Of a stretch of 64,000 nucleotides of DNA, positions 26,401-40,093 are shown one piece after another. Positions within the stretch are counted from its first letter, which is position 1. Each line of letters opens with the position of its first letter. The notes below the pieces were generated by a model. That model searched no databases. It had not been told where the DNA came from and saw nothing but the letters and a program-made list of their open reading frames with translations. The stretch covers positions 1,550,001-1,614,000 of the forward strand of contig SRSI01000028.1 in the NCBI GenBank assembly GCA_005656395.1, in the 5' to 3' direction. Made by a program: the position numbers and the translations under genes. The stretch comes from Strongyloides papillosus. Lineage: Eukaryota; Nematoda; Chromadorea; Rhabditida; Strongyloididae.

Positions 26401-28741
26401 ATGCTTAGTCCTGCTATGTTAAAAAGTTCAATTAAAAGGTATCATGTACTTTATTATTTACTCATTCTAACTTGTGATATTTTTAGATCGTCCATTGGTG
26501 ATAAGAACCATTTCTTAAATAACAGTAAAAATGCACAGGTTCAATCTGATAATGGCGTAGGTTTAGGTCCATTAGGAAAAAGATTATCGGTTATGTTTGA
26601 TGATCAAAAACCTCTCTTGTTACTTCCATCGGGCTCTGGTAATCCAAATAATAACGGCAGAAAGTCATCAATTACCGAGAGGAAAATTTCAGATGAGGTT
26701 GATGCATTTATTGTGGCAAAAAATACGAGAAGACGTTCAATGCCTGTGATTAAAACTAAAACTGATATGTCTGCATCATTACTTTTCTCCAATATTCCAA
26801 AATCAGATAGTTGTGATGATTCAGAACCTGAGAAGAAACATGATATTATACTTGTTAAAACAGAAGGTAAGTGCAAAAATGAAGGTAAAATTTTTATGAT
26901 TACATTGTTCTTATGATATAAAAAATAAAAATAATTTACATTACACAATTATATATCTTTACCTTTCCGTCAATTAAATTTTTTCATAACGAAAATAATA
27001 ATACTAATATTTATTAAAATAACTTATATCTTTATATAAATTAAACTAAAAGAATAGACAAATGTTTTAATGAGGTGTATTAAGTTATCGCTATTTACTA
27101 ATAAATAACTTTAATTGTCTTCACGCAAAGGTGTTAAAGAATTTAGGCATACTAAGTTATTTACAAAATATTTCACTAACAGATTATTGAATCTTTACTT
27201 ACCATGTCAATATAATATAATGCCTAAATAAATGATTATTTTTACTTTTATCACCTCAATAGTTTTTTTTATTTTATCTTTAAAAAAATGACAGGAAAAA
27301 AAACACCAATTAATCAAAATGGATAAAGATAGACGTAACACAATGATCCATTGCTATGTTTTTATCATATCCAAAGGTCATAATAATATAAGTCAGAATC
27401 AATTAATATAATAAATGAAGCTAACATATCAAAATTTTATTTTATATTTTTTTAAGCTAATAATATTTCAGCTATGATGACTGGCAGATATGAGAATCCT
27501 CAATATCCAACATCCCTTCAAGGATCTTCTAAACCTCTTCGTAAACTTACTAAATCCGATAGTCTTGATTACATCGGAAATGGTAGTAAATTATATCCAA
27601 CTTCATTGTAAGTTTAAAATAGTTTTATTTTTTATAACTAACACATTTAAGTAAGCAACTACGTCGTGAATCGTTAATATCAATGGAGGCAGCAAGAAAT
27701 AGAAGAGATAGTGAGTTACAATTTCCGATTGAAATTAAACCTCATAAATATACTGATGATCCAACGCTAGCATGGGAAATGTTAAAAGATAAACGTCCTG
27801 TTAGAAATGTACGTCAAATGAAACTTGATACACCGATACGTCCTGATGCTTTACGTTTTGTTTGTATTGGATGTACCCATGGAACGCACCTAAATCCTAA
27901 AAAAATTCCACCAGGTGATGTGTTAATTGTATGCGGTGACTTTACTAGTTGTGGTTTACCAAGAGAAGTTAAAAGTTTTGATGATAATTTAGGTATGTCA
28001 ATATTTCTTGCATAATATTTATTAATTGAAAAACGTTTGTTGTTTTTAAGCTCAACTTAAGCACCCCTTCAAAATTGTTGTCGCTGGAAATCATGAATGT
28101 ACATTTGATGAAAATTTTATGAAAATAAATTCATCAAGTATCACTGATCCAAAAGAAGGTGCATTAAAACATGCTTTAAATGCTGCCTTAACAGCTGCAA
28201 AAATAACAAATCCCAAAATATTATTAACACATTGTATGTACCTTCAAGATTCATTATTAGAGTTATGTGGAATCAAAATTTATGGTTCACCTTGGTATAT
28301 TTTCTTTAAATAGATCTTAATTAAAGTTTTATTATTTATAGGCAACCTAAGAATGATAAATGGGCTTTCAATTTAAATCGAGGACAGCCACTCCTAGACA
28401 AATGGAATCAAATACCATCAGGTATAGATATATTGATTACTCATACAGCACCCTTAGGTCATGGTGATTTAATGGCAAATGGTGTTAGAGGTGGATGTGT
28501 TGAGTTATTAAATTCTGTTGTTAAAAGAATAAGACCAGCTTATCATGTATTTGGACATATTCATGAAGGGTATGGATGTACTTCAGATGGATATACAAAA
28601 TTTATCAATTGTTCACATTTAAACGATTCATCAAATGTTCGAAATAATCCAGTAATCTTTGATATAGCTGTACCACCAGAGGTAAAGCTAAATAATGTTA
28701 GGAATGCGAAAAAGATTATGAAGAAATTTAACAAAACATAA
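26401..28741 (+). CDS. Metallophosphoesterase of the MPPED1/MPPED2 (239) family
   Basis: Spliced model of 512 aa: exons 26401-26438, 26487-26866, 27472-27607, 27652-27992, 28051-28294 and 28342-28741; all phases agree. The first intron is a stopless 48-mer, and the second is long (605 nt). The N-terminal half is a Ser/Arg/Lys-rich, probably unstructured extension absent from the roughly 295-aa vertebrate proteins. The calcineurin-like phosphoesterase fold starts near residue 253. Metal-binding motifs are GDFT (Asp281), GNHE, ITHTAPLG and FGHIHEGYG. YGSPW, LLDKWN and GCVELLN are family hallmarks. MPPED proteins hydrolyse cyclic nucleotide phosphodiesters weakly in vitro. The first motif, normally D-x-H, reads CTH here (Cys259), so metal site 1 is altered. 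The GHIH histidine, which is Gly in MPPED2, is present. The 3' end faces the bestrophin gene. Confidence 0.9.
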
Positions 28742-29355
28742 AACACCACTCAACGATATCCTGGAACATTAATTATTTTGATTGGCTGTCATTAATAAAA
28801 ATTTTATGTAACAACTTTTTATTCAATAAATTACTTGCTTTTACTCTCTAAATTTTTTTCATTTTATAATATGCATATTCTCGATATAATTGATAACACA
28901 AAATGTTTTTGAATTTTTTAAAGTATAAATAACTTAATATAAAGTAAAAATTGGAATGTTAAAATTTTCGATAATGATGAAATATTAAAATATGATATTT
29001 TTGTTGGATAATGATGAAAAAATATATGTTTACTGTATCATATTTAAACACAAACATCTTATTTTTATAATACTTTGTACTATCTTTAATCAAAAAACAT
29101 TTTTTATATAGTAATATTTAAAAAAAAGGTAAAGAATTTTTATTCCATGATACATTAATAAAAATGTGACAATATATGAAAACATTTGTGATTTTTAATG
29201 TCATCATAAGATAAAATTATAACGATTTTTTTCTACATTACATAATCTTATGAATCTTTAGAAACAAACAAAACTTTTTTTTGAAGTATTATAACAAAGT
29301 TTTCAATACCTAAAACGGCATTTTTTTGAAATAAAAAAATTGTATATAAAAAAAT
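28742..29355. other. Convergent 3' intergenic space
   Basis: Space between two genes that converge tail to tail. It should hold both 3' UTRs; TTAATAAAAATT near 28792 is a plausible polyadenylation signal for the plus-strand gene. Nothing else was recognised. Confidence 0.55.
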
Positions 29356-30705
29356 CTAAACATTAGGAATTGTTGAATCTGGTGAAGCAAATGCCTGCCT
29401 TTGCAAATCAGAAAAAGATGGAATTTTTTTGAAGTTTTCTTTAGTTTTTTTTGATTGCTTTGAGGAATTTCTTTTGTAATTTCTTTGTTCATCATCAAAA
29501 ATTGACATATGATTCTTTCCAAATTTGGTGTTTGCCAAATGTTGAACTGGTGGATGATTATTTAAAGATTGGGAACCGACAGTATGAAGTAACTTTACCT
29601 CATCATTAAGTGACTCTAAATAGACTGGTGGTACTTGATTATGAAGTTTATCAACAATTAAATTAGACATCTCATTATTCCTGTCCAAAATATAATTAAA
29701 CTCAATGTCCTCATCATCAGCACCAAAAGGAAACATAAGATCTTCACCCACCTTTAACCAACCAACATAAAATAAAAATTGAAGAATGGTAAATATTGGT
29801 ACATATAAATCAATTAAATCACCATTTTCATTTTTTGATGGAAATTGCCTACCAATAAGAGCAAAGGCAAAATATCCATAAACAGATATTGAAGCAACCT
29901 GTGTGTAGACAAGTGGTATTGTAATCCAATCATAAATAAATAATTGAAAAAATCCATTTCTATATTTTTCTAAGGAATCAAGTAAAACTCGCAACTCATT
30001 TGTATGTGATAATGTTCCTTTTTCATAACATCTCACTAGCATTGTTTGAATCCAATTTAATGGTACAAACCATTTTTTATGAGGATCTACATTAACTTGA
30101 ATTTCTTTATACATTTCTAACTCTTCTTTGTTTATCAAACCACTATACAGTAAATGCTCATCAGTTGGATATCTCATTAATACGCGTAATGAGATACTCC
30201 TCCATGCTAGAACTGCTGTTAATGTGCAATACCTTGCAATAGTCTTTCGAATAATTGTTGTTTCTGCCTATTCAAAAAAAAGATTTAATTTTGTTAATTA
30301 TCACATTATCATATTACACTTACATCTTTACCTCTTATTAATGCAGAAATATTAAAAAGTAACTCATCTGGCCAACTAATTAATTGACATTGTTCCCACC
30401 ATCGTCGCACAACCATCTGAACATAAAATCCTAAGAGAAATGTTAACGGAATTTCATGGAGAAATTCATCAAATAATATTACGTATTTCATAAACCGCAC
30501 CTGCTGTGTCTCCGATAAAAGAAACCTTAAAAAATATTTTTATTTATGAAAAGTAAAGATAATTATAAAAACTATACCTATAGATTAAATTTATCATATA
30601 GTATAGTGATAGAAAGAGTAAAAGATGTTTCCATATAGCTTTCCAAAGTGAACCACGCCATCTTAAAAGCAGTTTCAAAAATTGATCAGAATATGATATT
30701 GTCAT
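29356..30705 (-). CDS. Bestrophin-family chloride channel
   Basis: Spliced model of 413 aa: exons 30705-30578, 30525-30324 and 30267-29356; introns of 52 and 56 nt. Bestrophins are pentameric, calcium-gated anion channels of the plasma membrane, and nematodes carry a large family. The N-terminus MTISYSDQFLKLLLRWRGS matches the family start. The pore neck IPLTFLLGFYV keeps the Ile and two Phe gate residues of BEST1 (76, 80, 84). VRRWWEQ and SWPDELL follow as in other members. The calcium clasp PFGADDEDIEFNYILDRN is intact, after the TM segment GWLKVGEDL. The C-tail is short, basic and Ser-rich. Length is close to the conserved bestrophin core plus a small tail. Which nematode BEST paralogue it matches cannot be decided here. 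Confidence 0.95.
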
Positions 30706-33700
30706 TATATTCAAATATTATTTGATCCTATGAAAGTACTTTTTTTATTTAAAAAATTTATCAATAAACATTCTTTCAGAAGTCTCTTATTTTGTAGGTT
30801 GGTAATCTAAATAAAAGAAATATTGTGAAAATAATTATTATAAATACTGGTAAATGTTATGAAAGATATAATAAATGTAGATAATGGCTATAGTTTTATA
30901 TCGATAAATACTTGGAAAGGAAGAAAAAAATAAATTTGTTATTATTATTTAAAAATAAAAAGATATGTTGAAGAAGATATAGAAAGGTATTAATTATTAT
31001 ATGTAAGCATTTATTAATAATGTCTTTTAAAAACTATAGACAACTGATATTTAATCGTTTATTAATGAATTTTTCCACAAAAAAAAGGATAAAAAAATGA
31101 ATTAATATTTGAAATTAATTGGATATTCTTCTATGCATGAAAATTGTATGCATTTTGATATTTATTATATAAATTGGTACAAAAACATCTTAAAATGGTG
31201 GTTTTAAATAATAATAAGAAAGAAATTTGATAATAAGCACTATATGTAACAATACTTTTCTATAAAATCATATACAAAATATAGTATTAAAGACGAAAAA
31301 TTTGACAAGTGCAAAAAGTACAATTTGAAAATTTTATATAATTTTTTGAATAATTGTTTAAGAAAGAAACATGACTTAAATATAATAGCAATATTTTAAA
31401 GTATTCATTCAAAAGTTGTTAAAAAAAGTATCTTTAAAAAAATATGATATATGAAAATGTATATTAATGTGAAAATGTTAGGTGATGCAAATAAATATTT
31501 GATAAGGACAAGAAGAGTAAATGCAATAACTTCTCATAGTATATCTGAATTTTGTTCTATTTTCAATGATAACAAATGTTCAAATTTTAGGAAAAAAAAA
31601 AGATAGGATATAGTAGCAAAATTCTTTTCGCGTGTATCAAAATTTTCTATGCCCTAATGTTGATAGAAAGATTAGATCTGTAATTTTAGTTGATTTAAAT
31701 TAATTTAAAATGAAGTCATGATAGTAATTAACTGATAGCAAAAATTAAATAAAAAATCCTTGCAATTTGTTTATATAAGATATTTTTAGAAACAATAAAA
31801 AATACAAAGAATGAATAGAAAAGAAATTGGCACTTCTATGTAAATATTACTCGGAATTAAAGTAAAATATCATTCTATCATTAAATATTCCTTCTTCATA
31901 ATCTTTCATAAATCAACTAAAGCCAATTTTTTTTTATATTTTATCATTCTTTATATAAATAAGCAATGGTATATGATTTTTATATTAAATACAAAAGTAA
32001 ATAAACAGTAGAAGAATTCTATTCAATAATATAAATATCGTTAAAAAAATTTGTGAAATTATGAAAAAAATATTTAAAAAATACGGAAGATCATCTTATA
32101 GAAGAATAAAAGAGGTAAAGACATATAAAAATTAAAAGTTGTTAAAATATGTATATTATATAAAGGCCCTAAAGATTAAATATGTATGCCGAAATATATA
32201 TATAAATAAAATGCATATCTTGACCGAGAATATAACCACACAATAATACATCCTTCCATTGATCAATGTAGAGACATTAAATTTTTAATGCTAGTTAATT
32301 GGCCAAAATAATTGAATGATAAAAGATAGTTATATAAACTGAAGAAAAATCTGATTATTTTTAAGATAATTAATGAGATATACAAGATAAACAATTAATG
32401 TATATTGTCACTTAACATAGTATTAATCAGTCCTTTGTCTTTAGCTATCAATTGTTCCTCAATTTTTTTGTCATTAACAATAAAAATTATGTGTATATAC
32501 AAGTTTTTTCATTTTTCATCCTTTTTATGTTTTTTTAAAACATATTAATTTTATAAATCATTTCTTATCTCATTAACTATATATTGAATTTTTTTTATTA
32601 TTATTCTCATCTGTTTACTCTAAATTTTTATATATAATTTAATATACATTTTCACTCATCATATTTTTACAATGTAATGTAAAAGTTTTTGACAAAAAAT
32701 TATATATAATATGTGTTATAATTGACAAAAATAATAATTTTCTAAAAATATTTATATCCTACTTCTATTAATATATATTTATTATCATATATTTAATAGA
32801 TAGAAAATATATTAATAAGATATATAGGTATAATTATTTTAGTGATGCCATTTTATAATTAGTACAACAAATATATACATATATAATATATAAACATGAT
32901 CTAAAAATATATTCTCTTATAAAAGTACATTAAAAATGAAAAGATGTGGATAGTAATTTGAAAGAGAGATTTTTATTCTTGGAAAATATGGATATTTTTA
33001 TTAATAAACATTAAAGTTTAAAAAAGAGTAACATATATGTGCATATCATTGTACTGTGATTTTTGGATTCAGAAAGAACAGAGTTCTCTTTCTTTATTAT
33101 ACTTTGTACTTTAAAAGAATGTTAATTTTAGTATGCATGTTTTTTAAAAAAATTATTTTAAAATGTTTAAAAAAAACGTGGAAAGTAAAGTTAATTATTT
33201 TTTTATTAGTTTATACTTTTTGACATGAACTTTTTTTAAGAATAATAAGGACAAATATCCGTTCATACATATTATTTTTTTCATACAATATTTATAATTT
33301 CACTTTTTCACCAAAATCCTTTAACGCCCACTAACTCTCATTTTTTATTGTCATTTTTATGTAATAATCTGACGTTTTAATTACGTTCCATTTTTAAAAT
33401 ATTCAAAATATTTTCTTAAGTTTTTTATGTTTAAAACTTAAATTTATTTCTTTTATTTTATTAAAAGATTCTTTACAACAAATATTCTGAAGATTTTAAA
33501 TTAGATCATAGAGATTCTAAAAAGGAAACTTATTCCTTCTTATGATTGAAGATATATTCCATCTGTAGTAAATATTTTTTTCTACGGGCTATTAATAGTA
33601 AAAAATGTTATTTTAATAGCCTTGTTTATTATTTGTTAGTGATCTTTTTAAAAATTTTTTCATATAAATTTAACCTGCTTCCATAAACCATTCATTTTCT

Positions 33701-33771
33701 TTTTAATTCACATTTAAATTTATAGTTTAACTAAAGGACATCTTAATTATTTTTAGGCATCCATTCTAAAT
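30706..33771. other. Intergenic between divergent genes
   Basis: About 3 kb of AT-rich sequence lying between the starts of the bestrophin gene (minus) and the Ser-rich gene (plus), so it probably carries both promoters. No exon, RNA gene or repeat was recognised. A TTTTAG at 33751-33756 just before the next ATG looks like a splice acceptor and is listed separately. Confidence 0.5.
33745..33756 (+). promoter_or_regulatory. Candidate trans-splice acceptor of the 33772 gene
   Basis: ATTATTTTTAG precedes the ATG at 33772 by 15 bases, with no upstream coding exon to pair with. In nematodes such a polypyrimidine-AG site just before the start codon commonly receives a spliced leader. Inferred from position and sequence only. 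Confidence 0.35.
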
Positions 33772-34670
33772 ATGGTTCATCATAATAATATAGTACCTAC
33801 ATATTTATCTTCCTCATCATCATTATCTCCTACACAATCCAATACTAATATACCTAAAAATCCAACCCAACATAATTCGGATGAAAAAAATAGTATTGGA
33901 GAGGGGATGATAACATCTTTTAGAGGCTCTCAAGAACCTCAAAGTACCTCTGATTTTGTTACCTATAATATAGCAAGTAATTTCACCACAAATTTATCCA
34001 ACACCTTTGGTGTTTCATTGCTTTTAAAGCCATTTAGAAAAACTCAAAAGGAGGGTAACGCAAAAAAAAGTATCAAGTGGAGTGGATCAGTTGACGTCCC
34101 GACAGAACCTAATTTATCATTTATAGATAATTTACTTGATCAAGCAATTAATGAAGTTGAAATATCAAGGCATGTTAACATTTCATTACCCGCTCAATTA
34201 ATTGTAAGTATATGAAGGGTATTGTACTACTGTCTTTTGTAATCTTATAAAATTATTTTTATCATAAATAAAAAAATATATCTTATGTAAATATTTAATA
34301 AAAAAATCCATATACCTCTAGTATAATTGTTTTTTCTAAATTTAATTATATACATTTTTACTGTTACATTTTAGAGAAATCAAAACGATAATATAATAGA
34401 AGAAGTGGTAAAAAAATTTATAAAAAAACCATTTATTAAGTATATTTTTTTCTATAGAAAGTGCATAACTTAATTAAAATGATTTTAAATATTACATCAC
34501 AATATGGGGCAATTTACTTAAATAATTTTAGTTTCTTTTATATTTATTTTTTTCCTTTAATTATTTTTTTTATTACTTTATTTACTAGAAATTTTCTGAT
34601 AAGTTTATTAATAATTTTTAATAGTACATTATATGATAAATTATTGTTTGTTTTATTTGAAAATGTGTAG
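33772..34670 (+). CDS. Ser/Thr/Asn-rich protein, function unknown, 3' structure uncertain
   Basis: Exon 1 (33772-34203, 144 codons) is well supported. It starts right after a spliced-leader-like acceptor, has mixed coding composition (for example SIKWSGSVDVPTEPN and NLLDQAINEVEIS) and ends at a GTAAGT donor. A likely 33-nt exon (34375-34407, RNQNDNIIEEV) and a last exon 34458-34670 keep the frame, giving 225 aa. The last part is Phe/Ile-rich and may be non-coding or a membrane segment. If the second intron is retained, the protein ends shortly after at a TAA near 34472. The N-terminus is Ser/Pro/Thr-rich and probably disordered. No domain was recognised and no function is proposed. The gene lies 2 kb upstream of rab-3 on the same strand. 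Confidence 0.45.
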
Positions 34671-36733
34671 GTGAGTGAGTAATATAGTTGACGTAATTTT
34701 AAAAAGTTTATTTGTGTGTATGTGTGTTTTTTTTGAATTTTCAATTATATAAAAATAATATTATTGTATGATGAAAAAAACTTTGAGAAATAATATACTA
34801 TTTTTATTGTATTTTAAAGATTCCTTTAGGAGATAAAAAGTTATTTAAAAAATTTTTACCATATGCCAATAACACATAAGAATGAAAAAGCGTTAAAGTA
34901 AAGGAGATCTAAGTTAAAGTGTCATAAAATAAATTTGCATATATAAGAAATAGGATAAAGGAAAACTTTTTAGACCTTTATTTATATAAATATATATATG
35001 GCGACAGAAATATTGAAAAGGAAAGTATATTTTGGCAAATTTGTTCCACTACTATCTATTTTATTTCTTATATATATACAATATAAAACTTCAATGTATG
35101 GTCTATTTAATGATATAATGGTAGTAGTTTTGGGTACATTTTATAAAAACCATTTATAACATGTGATAAAGTTAGCTATACTATATATAACTATCATTGC
35201 AATTGCTTCTGTTTATATAATAACTTTTTTCCTTTCTAATTATTTTTTTCTTTTAAATTTTTAGATATTCATTAAAAATTTATTATGAATTGATATAGTA
35301 CACATTTTTTTACAATTATCCTTTTAATTATATAATAAATTTTTGTGACATTTTTTTTAATTAAGATATTTGTACATTCTAATTTGTTTCTATTTTTCTC
35401 AGAAATATCCTTTTTTATTTTTGTCATATTTTTTCAAGATGGGGTAATAATTAAAATTAATAATTTTATAATGATTTGTCATATTAAAATATGTTTTAAT
35501 TATTTATAATAAAAAATGTTCTAATTATCAAAAGTAATATCCAATGAACGCTTTAATAAATTCTAATATTTTGTAATTTTTTTACAATTATTTTGTAATA
35601 AATTATTATTAATTTGGTTTAATATAAATACAAGAAATTGTGAAAGTACAAAAAGAATTTATGAGTTTTTTATAAATACTTTCTATTTCTATACAGAAAG
35701 CTTATAAAAATCTTCAAAATTTAAGTATTTCTTTTCTATATATGCATATACTTTAGTTCTTATAGATATAAGGGAGGCTTATAGTTTGTTAGAAAAGCTG
35801 TGCATTCATTTCATTTAAATATTTAAAAATAATGTAACAGAGATTGTGATAAAGGCACACTATATAGAAAGATAGTAGATAAATATATACATATATGCAA
35901 TGTATGCATATATAGTTATATACATAAATTTTACTGCGCCACAAACATCATTATAAAATATATATATTAGAAAAAGCAATGTGCTTTTGAATGTTTGAAA
36001 CATCTTTTTATCCTATTTCTACTTTTCAAAAACCTTTTTTAGATTTCTATATTATTGTATAATAGTAAAAATCTTAAGATCTTATATTTATTTGTTTTAT
36101 GAAATGGTTGTAATCGCTTTTTTTTGTATAATAGAAAGATAGGAAAATTCTTGGCATTTATTTCTTTATCAAATGTACAGACAGAAATGAGTATATATTT
36201 TAAGTTATATATTTTTGATAGATTACAATTGTCAAAATATTGAAATGAATTATACTAAAAAAATAAAAGATATTTATAATTTTGATTAATAATACGTTGA
36301 CAATATTAAAAATTATCAATTTTTTTATTTAATCTTTGTAAAATATTATATTTTATTGAATAAGAATTGTTTGGAAATAATTAATTATTAGTAATAAATG
36401 TTTAATATATCTTATTCTTTACCTTTAATATTTATATTTCTAAGTAAAGTATTGAAAAGAATATTTTTTTACATTTATTATTTGTAAAATGATAAAAGGT
36501 TATATGAGAAATGAGTTGATAAATTTTTACCAAATAACAATAATCTATAGGATATTGGAAAAGTTTTTTTTGCCATCGATTATCATCTATTGTTCTTTTC
36601 CCCTTTAAATATTATTAAAATAAAGTTTTCTTTTTTATGTTTAACATAAAAATTAGAAATAAATTGTGTTTTCATTCAATGCTTCATTAACGATATTTAT
36701 CCATTTTCTCTTTAATTTATCATTTTCTTCTAG
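34671..36733. other. Intergenic upstream of rab-3
   Basis: AT-rich sequence with no supported exon. It contains short TA-repeat patches (for example 34988-34998 and 35881-35925). It presumably includes the rab-3 promoter. The right end is a spliced-leader-like acceptor abutting the rab-3 start codon. Confidence 0.5.
36722..36733 (+). promoter_or_regulatory. Candidate spliced-leader acceptor directly before rab-3 ATG
   Basis: ATTTTCTTCTAG ends immediately before the ATG at 36734. No in-frame upstream exon exists. A polypyrimidine-AG abutting the start codon is the usual layout of a nematode trans-spliced mRNA. Confidence 0.5.
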
Positions 36734-37900
<1,167 letters not shown>

Positions 37901-40059
37901 GATATAAGATTATGAAATGAGTTTTTATAGTAACAAAAATGAGTAATTATTCAAACTACAATACCATTTAATCTCACCTTATATTATAACGTTTCCCCTT
38001 ATAATCTTTAAAAAAGTATATCCCATATATAGAAAATATACAGAAAAAAAAACATTTTTTAATCAGTAATTTGCGCAAACACTAAAAAAATGAACTTTTT
38101 TACTTACCGGAGTGTTGTCATAATACACTTGAACCATCACTTATCATTTTTTTAGAAAATTTTACTTCATCATTACTGATTTATGAAACTAATGACAAAA
38201 AAAAGATACTCAACTATTTTTTATTTCAAATATATTTTTACTCAACACAATTAAATTTGTACTTATTATATTTTCATTCATTGGATAATTACCAAAACAA
38301 CATTCACAATATATTACGAAAATGGAATAGGGAATGAATGTTGAAAAAACAAATGTTTTTTAAATTAATGAACCAAAAAAAAGTGTATGGTAAGAAAGAA
38401 AGGAAATTTCTATATAGTACATTTTTAATCACTATTATCTGTCATAATATTTTTATTTTATATATCGTCATCTATTCATTAATGAATTTCACTTTAATTT
38501 TTGTAATGATTAAATAAAATGATGCAAACGAGGAGGCATTGTGTATTTTGTATGTAAAAGATAGTTTTAAGAATAACTTTTTCTTATTTTTACATCTTTT
38601 ATAGAAAAAAATACTGTTGTTAACATCTACTTCACCATAGTGAATTAACTTTGTTGAGTGGTAAATATGATGTAACAATAAGATAAATATTTAGATTTTT
38701 GTTAAAATGAAATAAGTGAGTAAAATGAATTTTAATATACATACAATAAAATAAAAGAATACTAAAAAACATTTTATTTAAATAGTACATGAAAATAAAA
38801 AAACTTTTATAGTTAGTATTGTGTAATAGCAAATTAATACTAATCCCTTGATTTATTCAATAAAATTATACGGTATTATTATATTGACTTTATAATAAAT
38901 ATCACTTTGTTATTAGGACATTAAAATAAATCTTTATTAAAATATATTTTTAAATCAAAATATTAATGATTATTTTACAGTAAATAGGAAACTATTATAT
39001 AACAATTTTATTACCTATTTTTTGATCATTATATAATCTTTATTTAATAAGTTTTTAAAATGAACATTATTTGGAGCCCAAAGCTCTCTCTTAAGTCACG
39101 AAAATTATTTTTATTTTATCATATATGACAAAAAAATGAAAATTTAATTCCTATATAATATTTATGATATATCGAATTTTATTTTGCTATTTGTTTAAAG
39201 TTACATGGTGTAAAGTAATATATTTAAATATAAACGCAAAGACTTTTTTGATCATGTTGATTTTATCTTATTCAATTATCTCTTTTAAAAATAAATAATT
39301 TAAGGTAAATCACAGTAAAACGAAGTGGTTTATAAACTATGGTTGCTAATTATATTTTACAATTTTTCTTTAATATTTTACATTTTGATTCACAAATCTA
39401 TGAATAAATTAATATAAATTAAACATGAAAGATTGAAATATCATAATAATATCATCCTAAATTGAATATATTTATGTTGTAAAACAATTTATGTTAACAT
39501 TATTTTTATGTATCATACTTTTAAACATAATTTGACACCAAGATTTATATTAAATAATATTTTGATTTTAAAAAAAATATCGTCTTATAAGTATATTTAT
39601 AAGGAGGTTTTTTGTAAATGGTAATTTAAAATTATGACATAAATACCTCCTACTTTTATTAATTTATTCAACACTAAAGAAACTCATAATACATTAATGA
39701 ACTTTTAGAATAAAAATATATTTACATTTAGATTTAATTGAAATTTTGTTTACTTTTAGTTAGTTGTTACTTCTAAAAAATATAATTCTTAAAGTTTTTC
39801 TACATTTTAATATGATATCATTTAAACTTTTAATGTTTGCTTTTTTTAGCAATTAAAAAAGATAATACTGAATATGATTTTAATTATTATGATTTAATCT
39901 CTAGAATCTAACATAATATTTTAATCTTCTTCCGATCAAATTTAAAATCCTTTTTTTAAATATACATATTGTAAATAAATTTTTATATTATTATAAATCT
40001 CTTTTTAAATCAGACTATAATTTTTTCACTTTTGTGTTTAAATCGGAAGAAATGCAATC
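37901..40059. other. Intergenic, AT-rich
   Basis: No supported gene. Overlapping low-complexity frames at 38472-38678 and 38632-38832 on the minus strand are Phe/Ile/Tyr/Lys-rich chance frames. The left end is the rab-3 3' UTR. Nothing repeat-like or RNA-like was noticed. Confidence 0.5.
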
Positions 40060-40093
40060 ATGGATAATCAATCATGTAGTAAAATCGAAGTAA
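40052..40093 (+). promoter_or_regulatory. Overlapping upstream ORF of the nucleoside transporter gene
   Basis: An ATG at 40052, eight bases before the main ATG at 40060 and out of frame with it, opens a 13-codon frame ending at TAA 40091-40093, inside the main coding region. A scanning ribosome that starts there would skip the main start, so this could lower expression. If the mRNA is trans-spliced between the two ATGs the uORF would not exist, but no AG acceptor lies between them. Confidence 0.45.

Noticed and set aside
26604..26948. Minus-strand frame of 114 codons
   Set aside because: Lies antisense to the coding second exon of the phosphoesterase gene, whose frame and splice sites are well supported.
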